From Siphonodentalium dalli (Eukaryota > Mollusca > Scaphopoda > Gadilida > Siphonodentaliidae), in contig CP136063.1 of assembly GCA_032622095.1 (NCBI GenBank), positions 26,414,987 to 26,478,986 of the forward strand: a stretch of DNA of 64,000 nt, in the 5' to 3' direction. Every line of letters begins with the position of its first letter. Position 1 is the first letter of the stretch. The translations under genes were made by a program, and so were the position numbers. Below, one piece after another: positions 52,541-64,000 of the stretch. The notes under the pieces are model-generated. The model was not told the DNA's origin and did not search any database. It saw only the letters and a list, made by a program, of their open reading frames with translations.

Positions 52541-55500
52541 CGTATAAAAAGAAAGAATAATAAGCAAGCTAACGCTCCATCATGGAATAAATTGCATGTA
52601 CACAGAACAAACGGGAAAGAATTATGTTGGCATAAATCACATAGAGATGGTAAAAATAATGTTCACAGGCCATTTCATCAAAGCTTACCGCATATAAATA
52701 AAAATAAAATATCCGCGCCCGTGAAAACAAGAGCTCCATACACATCGCATAAGCCTTACGATAAGCCTTGCGATCATAAACAAACACCACCGGTGATACA
52801 ACACCAGAAAAATCTTAAATCAAATTTATCAATTCCGGAATATCAAAATAATTCAAAGTTAATGAAAGGCATAAATGCACAAGTGGCATCATCGATATTG
52901 ATTACAATAGGCACACAAAAATATCGAGCCATTCTTGATAGTGGAGCCGATATCAGTTTATGTTCATTAAAGTTTTATAACAATTTAAAATATAAACCGA
53001 AAATGCAAGAAACGCAGTTTCATGCAACATCTGCAAGTGGGGATGCACTAACCATAAATGGTTTCATCATATTAAATTTCCACATTAATAAATTAAAGGT
53101 CTCACATAAATTCTATATTTGCTCAAACATGCATCGATCTTTATTGATCGGCAGAGACTTTCTCAGTGGAAACGGCGCCAGACTATACTTCGACCGCCAA
53201 ATAATGAAGATTCGCGGAACAATCATTCCGCTAATACCAGATATTCACGTTGCAACCTTGGTCAGAATACAATCTGCCCATGTTATTCCACCAAAGACAA
53301 CGATATTAACGAAAGCGCGTATAATTGGAGGTAATAAATTGTTTGCCACGAAATTTCTGCAGGTGGAACCAATAGACGAAGGGTTTATGGGAAATGAACC
53401 TGGGTTGACAGCCGAATATACCGCAAGCAATAACAGCGAAAGTATACCTGTACTCATAAGCAATTACACAGATAAGCATTTTAATTTGCGACGTGGATGT
53501 ATTGTCGGCAGGGTGTCTGCTGTAAGGTGTGTGGAAACACCTCATCCGAATAACAATGAAATAAAAGAACAGATTAATTTGGATGATGTACAAGTTCCCG
53601 ATTCATTTAGGGACGATGTAATACCACTAATTCGTAATAATAGTGATATTTTCGCTACAAAATTAACCGAATTAGGATGTACCACGGCTGTGACCATGAA
53701 GATTCCCACGGGGGACCACCCACCAATAAGGTTAATGCCTTATCGATGCCCATTAAAAAAGCGTGAAATTCTTAGTGAAAAAATTGATGAATTATTACAA
53801 GCAAAAATAATTTCACCAGCCCCAGCAAATGAATGGTCATTTCCGTGTATGGTTCTAAAAAAAAAGGATGATTCATATCGTTTTATAGCCGACCTTCGCA
53901 GACTTAATGCTATCACAAAACCCACATTTTTCCCAATCGATCAAATCGAGGATATCTTGGCCGAAATGAGGGGAGTTAAATATATAACAGTTCTCGATTG
54001 TTTTTCTGCATATAATTGCATTCCAATACATCACGCGGATCGAAGTAAGGCAACTATAACGTGTTTTAGAGGGAATTTTTCGTTTAACCGCGCCTGCTTC
54101 GGTGCCATTGGAAGTTCTAGTGCCTTTCTTCAACTCATGAATCGTGTGTTGGAGGGGATTACAGGATGTCGCGCCTATGTCGACGATTTAATTTTGTACT
54201 CAGTGGATAAGAAGTCCCATTTAAGACTTCTTCAAGAAGTATTTGATCGCCTTAGGAAGTTTAATGTGAAATTAAAGTTAAAGAAATGTTCATTCTTTAA
54301 AACAGAATGCTCATTTTTGGGGCACATCGTTGACCAACATGATGTTAGACCAGATACTCATAAAGTGAAAGCAATTCAAAATTTAGCACCGCCAACAAAT
54401 GTGAAACAAGTGAGAAGTGTTATAGGATCATTCTCGTGGTTCCGGAAATTTATTCCTCAATTTAGTGAAATTTGTGGACCTTTGGTAGAATTAACAAAGA
54501 AAAACACAAAATTTGAATGGACGGATGATTGTGATAAGGCATTTCAAAAATTGAAATCTGATTTAACAGAAGCCACATATCTCGCATATCCAGATAAAAA
54601 TAAACCATTCATCATGTATACTGATGCCAGCGCGCATGCTATTGCAGCAGTAATTACACAGTCACGTGACCCAGGTGACCCGTGTATATCAAGATCGAAT
54701 ACGGAAAATCCTATACATTTTATTTCCGCACGGCTGAATAAATCTCAAATTCGTTCATGGAGTACATTAGAACGGGAATGCTTTGCTATTTATTGGGCAA
54801 TAAAGAAACTTCAATTTTATATCAGCGGGTCTCCGTTAATTATAAAGACTGACCACAAGGTATTAACTCATATGTTATCTGCTCCCATGGACAATAAAAA
54901 TGTCGCACGTTGGGCTGTGTGCATAGCTGCCTATAAACAGCAGATAATCCACATACCCGGCAAAGAGAATATATTTGCAGATTATTTATCACGACCGGAA
55001 AAGTTACAAACTGGTATGTCAGAGGTGCCAGATCAGTCCGACGTAACCGGCCCTGAACGAGAAGTACCAATGGATGTGGAAATAATTGACACATCTAAAT
55101 TAAACACAAAACAATATGCAAATTGTCGCATAGACAAAATTCTACCTGAAAATCAAGAAGCAATTCAGTTAGAGGGGTTTGACATGCAACTTGAACAAGA
55201 ACGCGATATCGAAGCAATAGAGATTGTTCAAAAATTAAATTCCACCAAACCACCCAGACAAATAGCAGATAAATATATAGTAATTAAAGATGTGCTATAT
55301 TTCATCAGTAATCATGATGATGATCCAGATATACGCCTATTTATTCCCGCAAATATTCGACAAGCTGTACTCAAACAATACCATGACTTAGCAGGGCATT
55401 TTTCCACAGTTAAGACTTTTGCAACAGCAAAACTTAAATATTATTGGCCAAATATGTATAGAGATATACATAATTATTGTCAAGCTTGCATGATTTGTAA

Positions 55501-56800
55501 AATGCGGAATTTATCACAACAAAAGGCCCCAATACAAGAGATGGACCGCCCGCCATTTCCGTTTGCGACAATAAGCACTGACATACAAGGACCGTTTGAA
55601 ACAACAATGTCCAATAACAAATATATTTTAACTTTTATTTGTTGTCTGACTAAATATGTCGAGGCATTTGCGATTCCCGACAAACGAGTAGAAACGGTGA
55701 TAATGATATTTTTAGATGAGGTCATTAGCAGACATGCTTGCTGTCTCAATTTAATGACTGATAACGGCTCGGAGTTCAAAAATAAAAAGATGGATCAGGT
55801 GTGCAAAGAACTAAACATCCACCATATATTCTCCAGCCCCTACCATCCAAATTCGCAGGGCTGTGTCGAGAGATCGCACGCCGTACTAAATTCTGTTATA
55901 TCAAAATTGGTATTACAAAACACACACACTTGGGACATGTATTTGTCACAAGCCTTATTTGCAATGCGTGTTCACGTAAATGATACAACAAAATTCAGTC
56001 CATTTTATTTATTATATCATAGGGAACCCACTTTAAGTCTTGATAATATTCTAAAACCCAGATTGAAATATGTAGGGGAAGACTTTACATCTATCGCTTT
56101 ACAGGAACAGCATAGAAACTTTCGTTTAGTTCTATCGCGTTTAAGATCTCAAATCAGAACACAGAGAAAGAATGAAAAAAGGACAGAGGTTTTATTTGAA
56201 ATAGGCGATCCAGTTTATTACAAATCGGGGCGAAAAACGGGTAAACTGAGTTTATCATGGCAAAGTCATTGGAATATAATTGAAAAACGTAGTAATGTCT
56301 CATTCTTAATTAAAGATCAATTAAGTGCTCGAACAGTCCGCTGTCATGCCGACAATATTCGTAAAGCCGACACTGCATGGAAAATTCCTCCCAAAGATAC
56401 AATACGTCAATTGCGAAGACAGCGATTTGTTGTAAATAGTTCTAACGAAGACCCAGAACAACCTGCGTCATCAGAATGGTCGTCTAGTGACGAAATTCCA
56501 CTTGCGCAATTAATGAAACGCAAACAACTAAGAAGGAAAAATTCTTCAAGTGACGATGACATACCGAGATTGGAGTGGGCAGATAGATTGCGCGCAAATG
56601 AGCAAAACAATAATAATTCAGATGCTTTTGCGGCCGAAACTGAAGAAATTGAAAATGTTGCCTCTGATAACATAAACCCATATGTACAAACAACTGTTTC
56701 TGACATGGATATCGATTTAAATTCGCGTTCATATGATGCATCTACACAAGCAGGCGTGAATGATATCATTCGTGTTATAAGCACACGGGAAACAAAATAG
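52502..56800 (+). CDS. pol: Pol polyprotein: protease, RT, RNase H, integrase
   Basis: An uninterrupted frame of ~1430 codons entered by -1 frameshift; there is no suitable ATG at its start. Residue numbers count from 52592. Aspartic protease motif ILDSGADISL near residue 114. Reverse transcriptase with YVDD near 529. RNase H with YTDASAHA near 676. Integrase with an HHCC zinc region near 930-975 and a D-D-35-E core near 997, 1057 and 1093 (STDIQGPF, TDNGSEF, VERSHA). A C-terminal GPY/F-like basic domain is followed by an acidic Ser-rich tail. No chromodomain or envelope is seen. Catalytic residues are all present, so the enzyme set looks functional. Confidence 0.93.
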   Translation, partial: LKHSTQSGASEWNRIKRKNNKQANAPSWNKLHVHRTNGKELCWHKSHRDGKNNVHRPFHQSLPHINKNKISAPVKTRAPYTSHKPYDKPCDHKQTPPVIQHQKNLKSNLSIPEYQNNSKLMKGINAQVASSILITIGTQKYRAILDSGADISLCSLKFYNNLKYKPKMQETQFHATSASGDALTINGFIILNFHINKLKVSHKFYICSNMHRSLLIGRDFLSGNGARLYFDRQIMKIRGTIIPLIPDIHVATLVRIQSAHVIPPKTTILTKARIIGGNKLFATKFLQVEPIDEGFMGNEPGLTAEYTASNNSESIPVLISNYTDKHFNLRRGCIVGRVSAVRCVETPHPNNNEIKEQINLDDVQVPDSFRDDVIPLIRNNSDIFATKLTELGCTTAVTMKIPTGDHPPIRLMPYRCPLKKREILSEKIDELLQAKIISPAPANEWSFPCMVLKKKDDSYRFIADLRRLNAITKPTFFPIDQIEDILAEMRGVKYITVLDCFSAYNCIPIHHADRSKATITCFRGNFSFNRACFGAIGSSSAFLQLMNRVLEGITGCRAYVDDLILYSVDKKSHLRLLQEVFDRLRKFNVKLKLKKCSFFKTECSFLGHIVDQHDVRPDTHKVKAIQNLAPPTNVKQVRSVIGSFSWFRKFIPQFSEICGPLVELTKKNTKFEWTDDCDKAFQKLKSDLTEATYLAYPDKNKPFIMYTDASAHAIAAVITQSRDPGDPCISRSNTENPIHFISARLNKSQIRSWSTLERECFAIYWAIKKLQFYISGSPLIIKTDHKVLTHMLSAPMDNKNVARWAVCIAAYKQQIIHIPGKENIFADYLSRPEKLQTGMSEVPDQSDVTGPEREVPMDVEIIDTSKLNTKQYANCRIDKILPENQEAIQLEGFDMQLEQERDIEAIEIVQKLNSTKPPRQIADKYIVIKDVLYFISNHDDDPDIRLFIPANIRQAVLKQYHDLAGHFSTVKTFATAKLKYYWPNMYRDIHNYCQACMICKMRNLSQQKAPIQEMDRPPFPFATISTDIQGPFETTMSNNKYILTFICCLTKYVEAFAIPDKRVETVIMIFLDEVISRHACCLNLMTDNGSEFKNKKMDQVCKELNIHHIFSSPYHPNSQGCVERSHAVLNSVISKLVLQNTHTWDMYLSQALFAMRVHVNDTTKFSPFYLLYHREPTLSLDNILKPRLKYVGEDFTSIALQEQHRNFRLVLSRLRSQIRTQRKNEKRTEVLFEIGDPVYYKSGRKTGKLSLSWQSHWNIIEKRSNVSFLIKDQLSARTVRCHADNIRKADTAWKIPPKDTIRQLRRQRFVVNSSNEDPEQPASSEWSSSDEIPLAQLMKRKQLRRKNSSSDDDIPRLEWADRLRANEQNNNNSDAFAAETEEIENVASDNINPYVQTTVSDMDIDLNSRSYDASTQAGVNDIIRVISTRETK

Positions 56801-59337
56801 ACAATTTGTCCGACAGAATTAATATCAGGATTCCATTAAAGTCATACTTACCAGTATAAATGTGCAACAGTTATGCATCCGTAAATAATTATATATTGTA
56901 ATCCTGACGGAATAACAAACAATGTATAACAAAATCCTGAATGTTCACTTTCCGTATAACAAAGGAATAGAACTGATAAACAATTGAACTAAATAACACA
57001 AACATGATTTAAATCATAGTCTTAATATTCGTAGTCTACGCGGGTCTAACATAAATATATCCAACATTGTGCCACTGCACGCTTAAATTAGTGCCGACAA
57101 CACATGCAAACCTTTCTGTATACAAAGCATGAGGTTTACTTGATTTCTGTATCTGGACAACGGGTCCAGGAATATCGTGTAAAGCTATTGAGATGATAAA
57201 TTTGCACATACAATTGAACTGACCAGCATGATTATTGCATAGACTCCATAACTCAGCTGACATGCGTGTTATGTAGGTTATTGTATAGGTCAGCACCGCG
57301 ATGAGTTGCCAATTGACCATACATACAATACAACGTTCAATCGTAGCTGTCATCATAATAAAAATAGATTATCATTAATCGTCATTGACCATGCATCCTT
57401 AGCATACAATTTGTGGACGCACGAAGCATTACCCAGATGGATTGAATATAGGTATAGCGGAATTTCGAGTGGTGTGCACAACTCACGGATTCCTGGTTTG
57501 ACTTGAAATACGCAGGGATATTTAACCCTGGTGTTGGTAATGGAATGCTAAGCGTTATTAAATAAGAATGGTCGTTCGATGGATTATACCAAGCACAAGT
57601 ATAATACTATTTTATTCACTCTGTAAACCGCATATTGAGTTTAGTTTACAATGATAAATATGACAATATAATATAATATGATATAGATAGCCGAGAAGTA
57701 CATGTATGTGGTATTTCATTACCACGTGATTGTTCATAAATAGCTGCGAATAGTTTAACGAAATCGCAATCATCTACTGATTGGTTCTAATTCTACTGGA
57801 ATGGTGAACGATAATTCACCCGATTTTAACAATAATTTCACACCAAAATAATTACACGATTGTTGATTATAAATATCGTCGCGGCAGGCATGTTTGGTTA
57901 TCGCACAGCAATTGTATTCAGCGACAATTACATTTTTTATGAAATTTTATGGCGTGATATACATATATCTAGCGGTTCCCTTTAATGTCATGATTCAAGA
58001 CATATTTTTAACTCCTACGATCACATTTTATTGATCATAAACCCAATTCCCTTAATGTCCATATCCCTCATTCATTGCATGACCATTTTTCTTTACATTT
58101 TATGGAAATGCTCTACGAACAGGTTCAAAATTTATGAAAATGCAAATTGCATTGGCGAGTCACTGATTTTGTTTCATGATTCGTACTTTGGACATATTTT
58201 GGTTTCAAGATGCTTATTAGCTATTGTGGGTTTATTGTGTTCTTTTTACAAACACATTATTTAGACTTCGTGTCATTTATGACGAACTAAATGGGTTCGC
58301 CAAACACGATCAATGGTTGGTACTGTAAGTCAGGCTAATGACGTCAGACGCGCTGGACCATCCAATATACACCGTGCTGACATACCAGACACGCAGACCG
58401 GACCAGACATTGGTGTTTCAACCACATCTACCGACACCGCTGAAAATCTTCGACCGTTCATGATACTGTCCTCACAAGATTATCGGACATAGCTATTCCA
58501 CCGACTGTCCAAAATAAACACTCGTTGCTGCATTTCCTCGTTCGGCGTCTTGTATACAGTCGTTGTTTCAACGCTGACGCCGCCACAGCTCCTTAGATGA
58601 TAACTAAATGACGCATATGCTGCCAGATCGTTCATGAACATCGCTGATACGTTTGATATACATTGGCATAAAATAATTGACATTTGATCGCAACTGTACA
58701 CTGCTGTTACATGTACACCGATCATTACACGTTACGTCATTGACTCCACGTCGCTTGCTGACTAAGACCAGAGATGTCACAGACGCTATCCTGTGAAGCT
58801 ACATATACCTTCCCAACTGATGAGTATATCGGTTACTACACATTCTCACGCCGCACGGACAATAACATTTATCATCCTTAATTGTTGCTGTCAATTAACT
58901 GTATCCTGCATGTGTGATTATTCTCTACTTCACACACCAGTGTTCTACATGGTGTTGATTATCCGACCTTGGATACAATCGTTTGCCGATTATCTATTGG
59001 ACACATATCTCATGTATACCCGCCAAGCCAGAACTTCTATAAGACATTCTTGGATAAATAAACTGTTCGCTGATAAACCAGTGCTCCAGTGACTTACTGT
59101 TCGATGCTAATCCAGTAACCTAGTGACATACTGTTAACCAGACTCGCCATGGATAAATAACTCTCGTTTCGTTTGCTGTTGAGTTTTTATGTATGAATAT
59201 CCATGTGTTGATTTTTTTTAGGTTCGCGTTCGCGATTATAGATCCTAGATTCCAACTATCTTCTGTACACTCGGACTTTTACCACACTTTTAATTTGTAA
59301 CTACATGTAGTTACAAATTTATGTAGCGAGGGGAGTC
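56801..59337 (+). other. 2.5-kb untranslated region before the 3' LTR
   Basis: Between the pol stop and the polypurine tract there is no domain-bearing frame on either strand; the longest, 57036-57356 minus, is 106 codons without recognisable features. It is unusually long for a Ty3/gypsy element without env. It may be a decayed third gene, a captured host segment, or regulatory sequence. ACATGTAGTTACAAATTT near 59303 forms a small palindrome with the preceding bases. Confidence 0.6.
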
Positions 59338-59872
59338 TGTCCGATAGTACATATGATAGTTATGTGTTGTTATATGTGTTCCTGGAATCTAGGATAAACT
59401 TCCTTTCCCCAGTGATTGTAACTGCTAGGGTTAATTGTATAGATAAGCACAATACATAGAAGACAGATTATATATAGTGTAGAAACACACACGCATTATT
59501 AACAAGATCACATTCTTAAGTGGTTATGACTGGTAACAACCATTGTATAAGTTAGGGTGGATAAAGCCAGTATCATTCTATAAGACAGTATATAGTGATA
59601 CACGTCATATCCAAGTGTATCATGTATCTCGGACCTTATTTAAGAGGCATGATACACCAGAGGTGGGAATAACTACCCGTGCTCTGAAGCGGGAGCTTCA
59701 CTTATCCGACAACCTTGCTACTATACCAATACCTCTATTCTTCCGCCTATGTACTGTGCTTATCGAGAAAGACTTATACATATATATAAAGTATGAAGAT
59801 CTATGAACCAGTTATTGTTATCAATGTTCCCGACACGGCCAATTCAACATCTAAACCCTAGACACCGGGACA
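59338..59872 (+). repeat. 3' LTR
   Basis: 535 bp, matching the 5' LTR with a single difference that I detected. Preceded by the purine tract GCGAGGGGAGTC and followed by the CCAT duplication. Confidence 0.95.
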
Positions 59873-60079
59873 CCATGTATGTCTGCCAATGTGTCAGGAA
59901 GAATTTATTTCTGCTGTGCATTTGGTTTCACTTCAGGATAGGGTGGTTTTGGTTCAGCTCTTTGAAACACATCCTCATTGCTTATATGGTAGCAGAAACT
60001 ACTCCTGTATTGCCATGTGATCATATAGACCCATAATAGGTTCGTTAAGCTTTCTGAGCATTTGTGAATTCAGACCTTC

Positions 60080-61010
60080 CAGGAGTCACATATGGCATAT
60101 TCTGCCAATATCTGTGTTCTCTACCATAGCTGGTGCCTGATCCGTGCTGCTTGTCGCGGTATAAGTGGGCTCGTGATCATCAGTTTCAATAGTTCCAATT
60201 CCTTCTGGGGAATTTGTGTTGATGTGCTCTGACAAGTGACGAGAAGATACTATATCTGGCAGAGTTTCCGATGAGTTAGATGATACAACTCGGTATGCCT
60301 TATTCGTTTCGTTGGACTCAATGATCAGCAGCTCGTGTGCTACATCATTTATGTAACATATGGTATTTATCTTCCGATAAGTAGTGATACAGTTTCTTGA
60401 GCGCATGGAAACTGTTGCTCCAGTACCAATCAGAAACCTCACTAGCTGCCCATACATATTGCAATCTAAATACAGCCCACCTCGTCAGAAGAGCTGTATC
60501 TAACAAACTCGTTGGAGTTACGATGTCCACTTGTGTTCTGCTGGTCTCCCCTACCACGATATGCATTATGGCACATGTTGCGTGGATTGTGAGAAGTTCT
60601 GCAACTGGTGCGTTCTTTGTATTCGTTTGTGTTATAATCAGGATTATCAATATAATTATGTCTCCATTGTCTATCGTCACGACAGTCCCTCCAGGACTCA
60701 TTTGTGTTATCCCTTTTCTCCTTGTTTTGGTTCTCCAAGTTTGTCATTCTTTGTTAATCTCCCCTTTACACCTCTTCACATCAGTCAGTGTTTGTTTTAT
60801 CTCCTTCATCTCAGAGATGGACTGTGATGTCTCGGACGGTTGTGACGGTTATTTTTGCTTTGCGTTGGGTCTGCTTCATTTACTGCCCTAGCAAAGTGTT
60901 TAGCCCTATGTTTTTCAGACTCGGCAAAAGCCTCTAATTCAACTTATGCTCTTATGTCTTATGCTCTCACCAAGAGAGCCCAGTCGTGCTTGTTGTACAA
61001 TGAGCCGTAT
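60080..61010 (-). pseudogene. decayed gag/protease fragment of an LTR element
   Basis: Reading leftward there is a gag-linker-like stretch (ELEAFAESEKHRAKHFARAV near 60950-60890), an Arg/Asn-rich nucleocapsid-like region and, after frame breaks near 60480, a retropepsin signature FLIGTGATVS in which the catalytic Asp is replaced by Gly. The frame then runs to 60086 with no domain. Several frameshifts and stops are present. It is an old relic distinct from the neighbouring intact element. The protease motif is the main evidence. Confidence 0.55.
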
Positions 61011-61040
61011 ATATATCTGGATCATCCAACCGGTTGCAGG

Positions 61041-61160
61041 ACGTTTCGGCACCTGGACGTTTCGGCACTTGGTTTTCGAGACGTTTCGGCACTTGGTTGT
61101 TTCGGCCCAGGTACTTGGACGTTTCGGCACTTCATCGAAGACGTTTCGGCACTTATTTGA
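61041..61160. repeat. GACGTTTCGGCACTT minisatellite
   Basis: Six copies of GACGTTTCGGCAC(TT), one degenerate (GTTGTTTCGGCCC), spaced irregularly at 16-35 bp, followed by AT-rich sequence. The CG content differs from its surroundings. Confidence 0.85.
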
Positions 61161-61377
61161 TTTACTTTTCATATATAATATTGACTTTGATGTTGCATTT
61201 ATATTTGCCGTTTGTTATAATTCGGTATAGTACATACTGAAGCGTGTTTACACTGTCAAGTAGTTCCAAACCATCCAACGTCGTCAGAAACACCAACCGC
61301 ACGCGACAAGCACAACGACCAGATGACCCTGCCACATGTCATGAATAGGAAATTCTTATATGTATTGTACTACTATA
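61161..61377. other. short non-coding stretch
   Basis: No supportable feature before the second long-repeat copy starts. Confidence 0.5.
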
Positions 61378-64000
61378 ATGGTAGTTCGTACCAACAACCC
61401 ATTTGGGAAAAGTAACGACGTGGTCACCGCTACTGAAGAATTTAACAAAAGTTCACTAAGCACATGTTCGTCGATTGATATAAAGATTGGACACCCCTCT
61501 GATACACATTTCGCAATGCTGCACATTTGACATAAAACGTCTAAACGGTTGTTTGATGGTGTACGTGTAAGCGGAATGGTCATGTGAGTCAGGTGATTTC
61601 GTTGGTAATGGCAACACATGTTACAAGTTACATGCATGTACTGTGGCTGAACCTGGTTATTAACAAACACTAAACCACCCAATATATATAATCTTATACA
61701 ACTGTGAAGCTATATTATGCGAAGTAAACATATACAATGGTGTAATTTCTTCAACTCAAGTAACTATCAAACGCCTCAGCTTGATAATGTATGTGTATAA
61801 TGCATAAATGTGTATAGGAATATTCCGTGTTTGTCTCATCTTGCAATGTATTGTACTGTTGGGGCGATGGGTGCAATAACGTAACCAAACAAATGTGACA
61901 GAAGATGATACAATCCGAAAACATTCATATGCATTATGTGTCTCGTCAACTCTTGAGAGTTTGCCCTGAGTTATTGTTCAAAATGGAATTGAATTATCAC
62001 ACATCTAGAGGGGAAAAACAAGTTTATATTTCACGATTTTCGGTCTACTTTCATCAGAAAACTCCGAAATGTTGCCATCTGTGAATTATACCATGGCGTT
62101 ATCATAATGTATATATCGAAGTGGGTAGACTTCAATATAATAGCACAAAATAATCGGAGTGGTGCTTTTGTATTCTGCCATACCGAAATTTCTAAAACTG
62201 ATTTTGTTTCTTCTTAATTTTGGGGTGGGGGTAACACAATATACCACCACATAGCATCTATGGCAAATAATGACATCCTTATCCTACAATCATGTGCATA
62301 ATATATTTCCACAAGTTTTCTATATTATATACGGGATTTCAATTCAATGCAATACTGAATAATCGCCTATTAAGAGGGGCGAAACAACTGAAAATGAATG
62401 ATTTTTGTCTATTTTCCACGTAAATTTAAGAATTTTTCACATTTATCACCAAAATCATGGCATTTCATTACTTTTATTTATAACTGCTATATCGTACTAC
62501 AAACATATCCCGAATACCTGTGCTTTTGTATTCATTTGTGCCGAATTCCCTAAAACGGTGACTTTTTTATAAATTTTGGGGTGAGGGTTGAAATAATCTT
62601 ACATAACACATCACGTGTTAAATATGATGACATATTCAGCATACTGTCGTATGCGGTATATATATACGCACTTTTCTAGACTATATACGATATCCCCGGT
62701 CAAAACAATATTGATCTATCGCCCATTAAGAGAGGCAAAAAAATGAAAAATTGCGCTGTTTTGTCTATTTTTACAATAAATCTAAAAAAAATCTTCGTAA
62801 TATCAGAGAAATCGTACCACTATCATAGTAAATATTTATAGGTATATAGACTACAATATTTTAGCACAAAATATTCGCGTTTCTATACTTTTATTTCTCA
62901 TTTTGCCGAATTTTACAAAACCAGGGATTTTTGCTGAGTTTTGGCACTTAATCAGCTAAAAATCATCTTTTGCATCATTTGTATATTTCACACCGGGTCC
63001 TATCCGATGCGGAATGTCATAACCTTCAAAATGATGTATCACAAGCCCGTGTGTGGTGCCGATGGACTAAACTCCTACTTCTAGTGAGCTTTTTGAGTTT
63101 GTCCGCTCTACTATTGGTAGTCCATCTTTGTCATCAACTTATGCTACATAATTCTGATATCGCCATTGGCATTTCAATTATAAACACCAATGTTCTAAAC
63201 AAATTAGCATCACTAAATTGAAAATAACAGAATATTAACATATTTTGATCACCTCGTTCAATTTTGCTGAAGAATTAAAATTTCACAAACTCACTAATTT
63301 TATACAGAAAATGGAACTTTTATTCAAAATAACATAAAAAAATACCAACATTGGTCTTTAAAATCAAAATGATCCTTTATTCCGAAAGTAGATGTTCCAG
63401 GGAATGTTATAAAGGTCAATACTATTGTTGTAGTTGATTGTCGGTTTGTATCGATAAACTTTTCATGAAATTTCAAGGAATATACACACATTTATTCTGA
63501 AATATCAGAGTCGTTTCCATGACAACCAAATCAACGCCCAACCATATAAGCCATCCAGTCGGGTAGGCAACATCAAGATCTTCAAAATGACATATCACAG
63601 TCCATTTGATCGTGTGTTGTTCTCAACCAGCACTGCGATTCCAAAAATCACAATTTTCTCACTAAAAAAAACCCAAAATTACCCAAAAACGGCGTTCCAA
63701 CCACCATACTGACTCATATCTCCAATAGGAACGCTCAGCTGAGTTCACATACCGTCCTTATACCATTAAACTAGAATTGACTTAAAATGAAAATGAATGT
63801 TGAAAAATGCAGCCTTCCATTATTCGATCGATGGCATTTATTGACAATACCGTCGATATTTGACAATACTTTTGGGAGCCAGTTTCCACGACAACCGCAC
63901 CACTTTCAAATCCGATAGTAGGTCATATCAGTTAGCCTAAATCCTCACCTTTCCAAAGATACCAAATTTTTTTAAAAGTACGGTGGGTATATTAAATCGA
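61378..64000. repeat. long repeat copy 2, inverted and uninterrupted
   Basis: The reverse complement of 49820-48096 joined directly to that of 38151-37255, with scattered substitutions and small indels. The join at about 63095-63115 is the intact target of the 9.9-kb element found in copy 1. It includes the three-unit 362-bp array. It continues past the window end. No gene. Confidence 0.88.

Larger units (their letters stand above)
50479..59872 (+). mobile_element. complete Ty3/gypsy-type LTR retrotransposon
   Basis: Identical-length 535-bp LTRs (TG...CA) flank gag and pol in Ty3/gypsy order PR-RT-RH-IN. The target duplication is CCAT (50475-50478 and 59873-59876). A primer-binding-like TGGTGCCG follows the 5' LTR, and a purine tract GCGAGGGGAGTC precedes the 3' LTR. 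By eye I find one LTR difference (G/A at 50672 versus 59531), so insertion is very recent. A one-base shift in gag is the only coding lesion I see. Confidence 0.95.

Noticed and set aside
57036-57356. Antisense gene or env in the region after pol
   Set aside because: 106 codons with no signal peptide pattern, membrane segment layout or recognisable motif.
1-64000. tRNA, rRNA or other structured RNA genes
   Set aside because: I looked for tRNA arm patterns and conserved rRNA segments and saw none I could support without a covariance search.

Overview
The window reads as a repeat-dominated stretch of an animal genome, most likely a marine mollusc and probably a bivalve. The signs are AT-rich DNA, a molluscan-style SINE-like tail ending in CATCAATCAATCAAT, a Polinton (Maverick), a young Ty3/gypsy-type LTR retrotransposon, and end-to-end non-autonomous Helitrons carrying internal tandem repeats, which resemble the 'pearl' elements of bivalves. 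I see no intact host gene. Almost everything recognisable is a mobile element or its remains.

Layout. 0-8 kb: SINE-like copies, a fold-back repeat, a TTAA-flanked MITE with a 27-bp tandem repeat beside it, a PIF/Harbinger nuclease remnant, and a broken Myb/SANT gene carrying a 30-bp minisatellite that reverses direction. 8.2-19.9 kb, minus strand: a nearly complete Polinton gene set (adenovirus-type protease, major capsid protein, small basic protein, penton-like minor capsid protein, small membrane protein, integrase, several conserved unknowns, packaging ATPase, protein-primed DNA polymerase B). Many of its genes carry single frameshifts or stop codons. 19.77-20.18 kb: a palindrome that gives PolB and a divergent zinc-knuckle gene the same promoter and the same first 32 codons. 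20.7-24.06 kb: a tandemly duplicated cassette of divergent gene pairs around a ~590-bp bidirectional control region. Its genes end in what look like animal histone-mRNA 3' stem-loops, and it closes with a second palindrome. This is the most unusual part of the window.

24.4-36.4 kb is non-coding repeat: a Harbinger-like right end, a TIR element with internal repeats, fold-back palindromes, a hAT-type MITE with a perfect 8-bp target duplication, an end-to-end Helitron array, and a TIR element with a 5-bp duplication. 37.2-49.8 kb holds one copy of a long repeat, interrupted by a 9.9-kb element with ~2.87-kb inverted arms. One arm has since received a 5'-truncated LINE. The inverted, uninterrupted copy of the same long repeat lies at 61.4-64 kb and provides the empty site.

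50.48-59.87 kb is a complete LTR retrotransposon. I found one difference between its two 535-bp LTRs. Gag is separated from Pol by a textbook -1 ribosomal frameshift signal (slippery heptamer, stop codon, stem-loop). A decayed gag/protease fragment of another LTR element lies at 60.1-61.0 kb.

For the Polinton-linked block, capsid, packaging and replication genes form the mobile unit. The histone-like 3' ends of the neighbouring cassette suggest, as inference, that its genes could be tied to S phase through the host stem-loop-binding protein. The number of sharp palindromes and head-to-head copies means assembly artefacts must be excluded for some structures.
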